Shown here: in pieces, positions 1 through 9,894 of the stretch
Layout: each line of letters starts with the position of its first letter
Position numbering within the stretch: position 1 is the first letter of the stretch
Assembly: GCA_000310025.1 (NCBI GenBank)
Contig: FN648406.1
Coordinates: 133,449 to 160,350, forward strand
DNA: 26,902 nt
Reading direction: 5' to 3'
Origin: Ectocarpus siliculosus
Lineage: Eukaryota; Sar; Phaeophyceae; Ectocarpales; Ectocarpaceae
The notes under the pieces: generated by a model
Told to the model about the DNA's origin: nothing
Seen by the model: the letters and a program-made list of their open reading frames with translations, nothing else
Database searches by the model: none
Translations under genes and position numbers: made by a program

Positions 1-2
1 AC

Positions 3-137
3 CCCCCCGAGATGAACATCCCATCGGACATCCTCGACAGCTCCACGGCCGATTACGCCCTGCCCACCGTCGCGGAGGCATTGGAAGACGCCAAGGTTAA
101 CGCATGGCCAGACCGCCGCAGCCGACGCTACGCGTGA
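3..137 (+). CDS. 3' end of an unidentified gene (partial)
   Basis: The window opens inside a frame that reads from base 3 through 44 codons to a TGA at 135-137. The peptide (containing EMNIPSDILDSSTADYALP and then VAEALEDAKVNAWP) has the balanced, partly acidic composition of real coding sequence, unlike the frames around it. It is probably the end of a terminal exon on the plus strand. An alternative is that coding stops at a splice donor after base 95 (GCCAAG|GTTAAC) and the downstream codons are intron. Too little remains to name a family, and I do not recognise it. It would converge on the minus-strand ATPase gene that ends at 1630. Confidence 0.4.
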   Translation, partial: PPEMNIPSDILDSSTADYALPTVAEALEDAKVNAWPDRRSRRYA

Positions 138-1629
138 ACACAACCAACTTGAGAATAACAACCTACCGGACAGATAACAACGAATGGAAGCAAGCACACC
201 AAGATTTTGAGCTTTATTTATTAACTACGCCGGGTTTGCTCTTCGTCTGTGTTGTCATGCGATTGGGGTGTTCTAGTGTACGCTTGCGGTAATGCCGCAA
301 GTTTTTTTTTTTTTTTTGTCGCCGCCGCCGCCGTCGCCGGTTTCAGGCCGCTGCCGGAGTCAGGTGGTATACAGAGCGAGAGTCACTGTTGAAGTGGAAA
401 TCGGGTCTATTCGCAGAGGAGTCTGTGTCACGAAATCTAACAATACAATGGTATTTTCGGAGAGTTTTTTTGTTTGCGTCCCGTCTTAGGTGGTGCGGAC
501 CATGGTTTGCTCTTTTCTCGAACATGCCCTCGGTCTACTCATGTTTCCCCCTCCAAAGTGTGGTATGCATACAGACCGTTCTTGCAATTCGAATCTCGTT
601 TCGACAACGATGTTTACAGAGGGTCGATTCTTGAGAAGACAAAGTTGGCTACGTTGCTATATACCCTAGATCCTGTCGCAAGAACGATCAAGAGATGCAC
701 CGCAGCAGGAAAATGCGGGGACTCAGATGAAGAGAAGATATGCAGCCTTGGGTGATTCCCCGGCCCTACCCGACAGTGGTTGATAGCGTAGAGGTGTCAG
801 GTGTAGGGAAAGGAGCCGGAAGAATAGGATATCTTCATTTTTTGGCTGAGTTTGAAAGGTAAGTGTGCCGCCGGGGGCTCGTTGAAGACAAGCTCAGGGG
901 GAGGGGGCGGGGGGGGGGTGACCCGCTACGTACTCAACCGCAGAGTGGTGGCCGAACGAGACTGTGTACAAGTAGACGGCATAGATTAGGTACATGAAAC
1001 GAGAAAAACATTAACAGTACAGGGAAGAGCGCGACGTGCATGTGTTGTGTTTTGAGCTGATTATCTGCTCACGTGCATTTCTTCTTGGAAGTAGGAGCAT
1101 CAAGCGCTGTTGTGTAAAGTCTTTGTCGTCTGTGTGGCGGCGGCCAGCCTCTGAAATCAACGGCTCTTTTTCTTGTCGGTTGCTTGCTTTCGCCGCGAGC
1201 GAGATACGCACAGATCATGTCACCCGATTCGTCTGAGGCCGACCTCTCCTTCGGTCTTGAAAAAATCGACGCAAACCAAAGCTCCTCCCCGCGAAGCGAA
1301 GCGGGCATACCCAAGACACGTGTTCACGGGTGCTGCTAAAGTATCATATCATCGGTCTCCCTCCCGTGACTTGCCCGCGGAAGATAAAAATCCAAGACAT
1401 GATCATCCATAAGGTGTCAACCGCGATGAAAACGGTAGGTCGCCACCACACCCCATCCGCCCTTTTCCACCCTGTTCGCCACCACGTCTGTCACAGTTTG
1501 CTTGGGAGCCTTTGGGGCTCCGTGACTACCCCACATTTGACCAAAAGTTGGAGTTCTGTGACGACTCCACCCTCACTTGACCAAACATTATCTCTACTCT
1601 GTAAACCAATAACTTGAACGTTGTGTTGG
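138..1629. other. Intergenic stretch between convergent genes
   Basis: No supportable gene. The open frames here (up to ~95 codons) overlap each other on both strands and lack domains, splice context or coding-like composition. The stretch holds a poly-T run at about 303-317, a G-rich tract near 900-920, and a loose duplication around 1518-1585 in which two blocks ending in TTGACCAAA follow one another. It should contain the 3' untranslated regions of both flanking genes. Confidence 0.5.
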
Positions 1630-4600
1630 TCAGTCGGTGAGCCTCTCAGGGTGAGTTATTTCTGGATCACACGGAGGGCGTAACGCCCCCACCGAGGTGA
1701 CCATCAGCTCCATTTTTTCTTCCTCCTCGGCCTTGTCCTCGGATAATGAAGCGGCGGCTTCAAATACTGCACGGCCGGGGGCTAATCCTCCGAGAGCGGC
1801 GGCAGCATCGCTGTTGTTCCCCTTGCCGGTGGACTGCCCCCGAGGCCCGCTGTCAGACGAGACCTTCGAGTTAGCAGCAACGCCGCAGATGCTGCCGTCT
1901 CCAAAGGAGGCGCTGCAAGGGGCGGCGTTGGCGCCGGCGTCGGCTGCGAGAGCGCGCACGCAGGTGGCCCGGGCGGGGGGGGGAGGGGCCCTTCTTCCTT
2001 CGTGTGTACCCGCGTTGCTGACGTTCCTCCCGATCCCGAGCTTGGTGGCATCACTTAACGTCGTGGTTGTCGTGCATGCCCCCCGTTGCTGAAGTAGTGA
2101 TGGCGACGACTTGGGCGCAGAGGTTCGTTTCGAGGCGGCCTTGGCCGCGGCGGTGGCCGTCAGTACCAGCTTCTCGGAGAACTCTTTGAGCTTCTGGCGC
2201 TCCGTGCTGGCCCACAGTGCTTCCGTTAGCTCGCAATCCTCTGACCCGAACACTGCCGCCTGTTTGATTGTGTTTTCGCGAAATGAAATCGAATCAAGGC
2301 CGGAAAGCAACGGGCGAGCCGCATAGTCTAGGGGACATCCTGACTCTCTACTCGCAAGAGGCGAATGAGCATGGTCGGTCATCGTGAGCTGCTTGGTGGG
2401 GAGTATGGTCGTCCCATGGGAGCATCCCACGTCAGCCTTCCAATATTATTTGTATCGTCAGGACAAAGTTTTCCCCTTCAGATCGTTGCTTCCCGTGGCA
2501 GATGACGAGAAGGATAGCCGGCAAAAATAATTGCTTGACTAACTGGCCGTGGGTCGTGGAGATCACGTTCGGTACTCTTGGAAGCATGTGCAGACGCGAG
2601 AAATGTCGTCCGCAGCTTTTTCATTGCCACGTGAGGCGTGAAATGTGATTGAGTCGTTTCCGGTATACGAGAAAAGTGGCCGGGTTCATGAATGTATTAC
2701 GAGTGTCCTGCTCGAACCGCCCCCCTCCCACTCTGCGTGTTCAACTAACCTACGGCATCGTGTGTCTCCAAGAGGATGGACACTTGCAACTATTCCCCCT
2801 TCTGCACTTCGGAAGACGCAAAAAAAACTTTCCGAGTACACAACACCCCGTTGCCTATTCATCGCCATTTTGATTTTATTAAAAGTCAAAGTGTCTCACA
2901 CCTGAACGGCCGAAAAAAAGTGCTCCATGTCCCTGCCGTAAAATCCCTCACTCCGAACCGCAAGCATCGCCATCAGCCCCGCCGCCTTAGCCCTGAAACC
3001 GTCGCTCAGGCGAACAACGCCACCACCACCACCAGTCCTCGGATTCTCCTTTTCATCTTCCGTTGTATCGGCAGGGAGGTGAGCCTCTGGCTGATGCTGC
3101 TGCGTGGTGCTGGCGGCGGCGGCGGCGGCGGCGGTCGCCGCTTTCGCCATCGCCGTAGGCCGACCCCCTTCCCTCCTTGACTCTACGAACTCCTGTCTCT
3201 CGCCATTGGCGTCGAGGTCGCGGTCGACATCATCGACATCCCTCGATCCCGTGTTGCTATTGCTATTGCTGGTGCTGCTGGTGCTGCTGGTGCTGCTTTT
3301 TCTAAAGTGCCATCCTCCGGCTGCACTACTTTCCCGCCCCCCGACCGGCGATGTCGTCTCCACGGCTGGTGCCCTCACCGCTCGTGCTTCCGCCGATCCT
3401 AACACCGCCGTTGCACGCAAGAAGTCGGCCGGTGGGTCGTGGTGGAGGTAGCTGGAGAAGTACTGGCGGATAAGCCGGGCTCGCTCAGGGAATCCTGGGG
3501 TCGGCAAGTGGACGACTTCGTCCACGCGGTCGAGTATGGCCTCGTCGAGATCCTGTGTCGGATCGGACGACGAGTCATTGCACGTTTTTCTGCTGTTATC
3601 TTGGGTTGCTGTGGGTTGAGTCGCTGAGGCTGTTGGTTTTACTGCTATTAGAGCGATGCGCGGGGGGGTAGACTTCTTGTTGTGGCTTCTTGGTAGAGCC
3701 ACATGTACATCCCTATGCAAATTCCACCTACCTGTGGACAACTAGTAGTGAGGACCATCAGGAACCCGGCTCGGAGCTCGCCCGTAGACAAAAGAACGGC
3801 GTTCAGCGCGCTCCTGGCGTTCTCGCTCATCCCTTTCTTTCTCCGGTCGCCGAGAGCGGCTTCGGCTTCATCCATCACCACCGCGACCCCTCTCCCCCTA
3901 CTGCTACCGCTACCACCGCCACCGCCGCCGGCCCATCGCATGAGCCCGCTAAGCTCCGACGAGGCGTTTCTACCGAGGGAACCGACGTCTCCCCCGGCGA
4001 CCACGACGGTGTTTAGGCCGCACATACCGACCAAGCGTCGCGCGAGGACCGATTTTCCAGACCCGGGGGCTCCGTGGATGAGCACGTGGGGTAGGGGGGC
4101 TCCTCTGCGGTACGACGAGCTGGCGGTGACGGCGTGTGTCGTGTGGGTGCACCAAGGGGCCCGGAGACGGGAGGGGGCAAGTGTGTGGGGGATGTCGTGG
4201 CTGTGAGGTAACGGATATTGTGTGGGGGGGCGAACTCATGTTGTACATGCCTCAGCTTTTAGATAATGGACTACGCATCTTCAAGAGGACGGGGGATTGT
4301 TCCCACAGAACCGATCGCCGACGGCCAGTCGTTCCGTCCGATTTTTGTCAGGGAGGCCTTTAAAATGTTTTCCCTACCTTGTCTACATATTACTTGTCGG
4401 TGGTCTGAGAGAGGACAGAGCTCTGGTGGTGTACATGTCTCCACGTTCACCCGCAAAACGGGCGCGCTTATACTTTCGTTGCTCGTTTACCACCTCGCTC
4501 TTGCAGCAGCCATTGGCAAAACAGAGTATTCCTGTAATCGGGAGGTAGGTGCTATTGATGCGGGGAATCTTGGGACGTACCGGATGGAGTTGGCGATACC

Positions 4601-7600
4601 CCGAATACGATGTTCCACGTCCGGAGGCAGCACGATTCCTTTCAAAGCCTCCGGCAATGAAGGGGCCATCCCGCTGGCAATGTGAGGCGGAGGGGGGTGT
4701 ACTCAACCGCGCTGCTGCTGTAGATGTTATAAAATCGACCTCGCATCCCTACTAAGGCGGCACAGAGCACAAGGGTCGCGGCTAAACCCTGTGCTTTGCC
4801 ATCGTGTTAAACCGGACGTCGACGGTGGCGTTGGTACAGCTTCATTGATGCAAGAGCTCCAAGCATGCGACAGGACTGATATTTTCTCCTTGAAAACATG
4901 TGGTAGGCATGGCACCGGGCGACAACACCTTACGTAGCCAAACAAAACCTCCGTTACATGCACACGTTGTTTTGAGCACCGCAGTCAAAAACGAGTGACG
5001 TTACATCAGCGACAACAACCACATCATGAACAACTGGACACAGCCATTCCACCGAAAGAGGCACTCACTCCCCTGTTGAGGCCTGAAAAAATTGTAGTAG
5101 TACGTACCTGCAGTGGCTCGACTTGCCGAGCAACGGAAGCAGCACCGCGCGGCCGCGTCGAGCAATCCAGGCGACGGCTGCTGCCGGTGGTGATCCCGGT
5201 AGGTCCGACTCTCTCACGAGGCGCGGCTTGGTGGCTCTCCGTCGAATCGCCATCGCTAACGTTGACGTTTCATATTATTTTTCATTAGAAGAAGGGAGGT
5301 TGGAGGACAGAAGCGACAATGTATAAAAGGGATCTTGTTTCAGAATTTCGGTTGCTTGCCAGCCGGCAGCCGCCTCGAGACTCCGGAGAGGAATGCGCTG
5401 ACAAGCTCGGAAAAATTGCAGGGGAGATGATCAGGGCAGACCCGTCCTTCCCTCTTTCTCGCTCTCTCTCGATCCGCGACTTTCACATCGCCATACTTCC
5501 ACCCAGCTTCCTCGCACCGTGCCGAGTATTGTTTTTTACTCTTCCCAGCTACATGCTTAGGATGAACGAGCCAAGTGATAAAATAACCAGCGACATTTTC
5601 TCCGAAATGTTCGAACAACCAAAACCGGGGGGTGAAGTCTGCTTGACGTGCGAAACTCTCCTCTAGCACCATTGCTATCGCGTCTTGGCAAGCCGCGGAG
5701 GCGAACCACCATCAAAACGAAGAGGACGAGAAAGGATGAGTTGGAGCAAGGAGTACCCCTCTTGCGCTTCTCGTCACGAAAAGGGACCCGGTGACAGCAT
5801 ACGTGGGGGGCGGGGGGGAGGGGGGGGGGGTGTACTCATAGTCGTGCATGACGTAGTCGTTAGACCGGGGGAGAGGGGGGGTGGTACCTGCAAGCGTCAC
5901 GGAGTTTCCGACCAAGAGTATGGCGAACGCTATTCCTAGGGCCGCCGCCATGATCCTTGCTAGCTTGATTGGGTCGGACGTGGTCGCCAGCACGAACGAT
6001 CCTATGAAAGCCGACGTTTCATCGATGACCTGGATTTGATTGGTTTTGGGGTTGGCGGACAAGTAACGGGGGGAGCGGGGTACGTTACTCCTGCTTGGGT
6101 GCATGGTTACGAAAGAAGAAGCGACCCCTAAAGATCTTAGAAACGAATGGCATTTTTGTTTCATTGACCTTGGAGCTCACCCTTGTCCCAAACGATATCA
6201 CGGCTCCGTCATATTTTGTTTTTCTGTGGTTTTATCGTTTCGTTTTGAGTTCGATTGGTTGTCGGGATGTCGACCAATTGCGGACTCGAACCGACCAGCC
6301 GCCGTCTGACCCCCTCCCCTTATACTTCTACCACGTAACCGACGCCTTCCGCCAACAACGTAAGAAACCGAACCGAGTCAAAGGTATGATACGGTACACA
6401 CTGTGTATCCGACCGAGACGAGAGAAACAAACCGAACCAAACCTACGTACGTAGTCTAGCTAGCCAAGGTGGCACCGTCCAGTAGTTCGAGGACCACAAC
6501 CAATGGAGCCGCAAAATGACCACCCATATTAAGAAAGGCCGTAGATTTGCTCTTGCTGATTTACCGCACAGATGGCTAAAGGGAAGGCGTTTTGGCTAAA
6601 TGCTTCTCTACGGCGGTCTCTCACGGCCTGTGTCTGCCTCCTGGCCTCCGCCCCCTTGGCCCTTATCCTAGCTTTGTCCGTTGCTTCTCCCTCCCGCTCG
6701 GCTTCCTTTGTCGCTTGAAGAGTGGCAAGACCCTCGGCAAGCCTGTTTCGTTTGACACATACACGCGGCGGCGACTATGGCAGTTGTGCTGAGGCGCTGT
6801 GCTCAAGGTCCACGTCAAAGAAGACCAGGTGCAGCCAACCACTTGCCGCACTACACTGCGAAGGAGGGTGTGACACTGCGTGTGAACCCCGGGAATCATT
6901 TCATTTCGCGAACTTGTTGTGCTTTTTTGTATCGCCACGCATCAAGGACAGGTTGGTTTGTGTCAACCAATGAACTGCGAGCCGCACCGTATCAGTTGTA
7001 CCTACCTGCGATCTGAGGATAGCTTCGCGGTCTGATTGGCGGCCTCCATATCGAGCAGGAGCAGGGCGACGTCGGTTGCCATTCGCAGGGACTCCTGTCA
7101 TCCGTACACCCAGGCCATTCGAGCGAACGACCCACCCGCGAACGAGTGTTGGGCGAGAAGATGGACGAAAAACACGCCTTGTCGGTTTCGTAAAGCGACA
7201 TCTCCAAATGACTTGCACATAAGAGAAAATAACACGACCATCCTAGCACCTTGCCATGATAACATCAAGAAGTGCTCTTCGTGCATTTTCTCTCCGAGTG
7301 ATCTTCAGCAGTTCATACCTCAGAACAGCCCGCAACACACGCCTGTCTCGCTATTATTTCAACCTGAAGATGCCAGTAAAACCGGGGTAAATATCCTCCT
7401 CGTCTGTGATGCCATAATCACGCGCTGGTATTCCTTCCAACGAAGTTGAAGGGCTCGTTTTGACGGAGGTTGTGTGCACTCCGTGTTTCAGAGAGCTCTT
7501 GTCTCCTACTTCTACCATTCTGTGAAGTCGACTGATTCACCGTGCAAGCGAGTGGGCAGCAACGATTGACAACAACACCGAGCTTGGGCGGACTTAGATG

Positions 7601-9837
7601 TAAGCACACCCAGCTCTCAAACGCATTCCAAAAAAGTCCCACATCAACACTGACAAGTGGTATCAGGAGGAGAGAAAAGGGCATGACACGCGCCCGAGTC
7701 AACGTCCATGGTTCCGAGACCAGCGAAAAAGTAGGCAGGGCAACAAATACAGTGCCGGCTACGATAGAAGAGAGGGTTGGATGAGGTAAAATATTTCTCT
7801 TATATCTGGCTTTTTCTTGAACAGTGGGATGCTGTGTACACCCATGTATGCCTATCGGCCGTGACTAGCGATTCTAATTCTCGCATATCCGTACTTTCTC
7901 TTTTTCCGATTCTCCAATATCGTAGCCGGCACTGTCGCAGAAAACATTGGATATCATTGCTTGTATGACGGAAAATAGCACGCACCTCTACAGGGATGAG
8001 CTCTTCCAATCCTTTCTGTTCCTCCCGCAGGTTTTGGACCGCCAAGGAAGCCTTTTCTTCGGCGAGGGTGATCGCAAGCTCGAGTTCCATTTCCGAGATC
8101 GCTAACGTCTTGTTTGTAGCAAAACAATACACGTGGCAGGTTTCGAGGTGCGGGAGGGTACTGGTTATCGTGCACGCAATCACAGTCACACGTCGGTATA
8201 ATGTACGTCCAGCATACCACAACAACAAATCAAGGCCACCCCGGTAGCTACACGTGTTGTTTCGTAGAGCCTTGGGCCACATCCTGGCGTCGGCTGACTG
8301 CCCTGACGAAAGGGCAGCAGCAGGTAAAACTGGCTCACCTGGTTATGCTTATGCTCGAGCAACCGTCGACGCTCCCGTCCCGCCTCTTCTCCGGACAAGA
8401 GCTTGCCCTGTCATTTCAACCATGTGAACTTGATTCGGTTTCTGCCTTGGTTTCTGCCAGTTGCCGATTCAAAGCATCTCTGATCGAGGATCAATTGGAT
8501 GTCAGTGAGTGCTCTAGACCCTTGCGCGGAAGAAAGGTAATGTGCTGTTGGTAGTTGGGCTCCCACTTGGACCTTGATGTCGAGGTTCTCTATCGACCAG
8601 AGCGAAGCCCCGAGTTCTCTCGATTTATAGTTTCAACTGAGGGTTAAGTGTACACGACACTGCTGTTTTCGTGGCTTGGGTGCCTTGGCAGCGATTCTTT
8701 TGTCATGAAGATACGTACCTTTAACTTGCTCATATCATCGTGTGACGCTGTATGTCAAATGATGTACCGGTGCGGAGAAGCTAGCGTTTGGCCTCACGGC
8801 CTTGCCTTCGCATGTTAGATCGTGTTTTCCTATACTCTGCACCCGTTCTCGAACAATGATGTACCCTACATTAAACAATGTTGTGCCCTTCCTTGCACGA
8901 AAAATAACCTTGTACCCTCGGCCCGAGTCTTTTTCCCGTTCTGTTTACAGTACCTTGACAATGTCTCGTTTTAGCTCCGACAAGGCCGCGAGCTCCTTCA
9001 GACTTGCTGCTGGCTGCCACTCCTTTTCCTGTTCTTCCATAAACCTCACCAGCTTTAGACTCGCTGCGAAACAAGAATCGGGGTATGTCAAATTGGGAAC
9101 ACGACGTTGTCGGTGTGGAACCAATGTCATCCTTTCTTGTCTTTGAGGTCGGCCGTGATGTTATGGCTTTTTCTACTCCCAGGTCCCGCTTTCTGCCATA
9201 AACCCCGGATGGGTGGCTCAGGAAGGAATCGTCCTAACATTCAGCCGGCAAGTGTGTTCAGAATCGTTGGTGTTCTACATGGTTGGGGCAAGCAGGCCTC
9301 GGTCTTAGCCAGCAGCATGTTGGACTCGTATCTGCGGCTGTGTACGTGGACAGGACACCGCAGTCCTCCCTTGTGAAAGTGCGGCTAGGCTACTCCCAGG
9401 TTTCCCCCCCCTTCACGCCGGCATCCGGAGCCATCTATGATTCAGAAGTAGCCTTCTAGACAACTGGTATGTGAAACGCGTTTTGTAGGGCAGACAGTCG
9501 GAGGACTATCGGCATTCACACGTTCGTCGAAACCTCTCACCGTTCTCAGTTTCGGCCTTTAGGATGTCCAGCTTCGTTTCTAGTGCGTCATACCTCCGTT
9601 TCAATTCCTGCAAAGCCAAAGGTTGGGGGGCAAGGAGGGGGCGGTATCCACGACGACGTAGACACGAGCACAGAGGAATCACGCAGTATTCTCAGGCCTT
9701 CTTTCGACGAGGGCTGAAAAGGTGCGAATACCCAATGTCACCAACAGAAGCGGCAGTACCACCCACAGCAGCCAACAATGTCCACAACAACGACAGCAAC
9801 ATCAAAAACAACGACAGCAACATCATCATCAACACCA

Positions 9838-9894
<57 letters not shown>

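Noticed and set aside
1697-2092. 131-codon plus-strand frame
   Set aside because: It is the shadow of the Ala/Ser-rich last exon of the minus-strand ATPase gene, which has a clean acceptor at 2260 and a conserved ATAD3 block.
8430-8492. Possible extra coiled-coil exon on the minus strand (NRQLAETKAETES)
   Set aside because: It looks helical, but no acceptor gives the phase 0 entry needed between exons ending at 8954 and starting at 8108, and those two join directly in phase.
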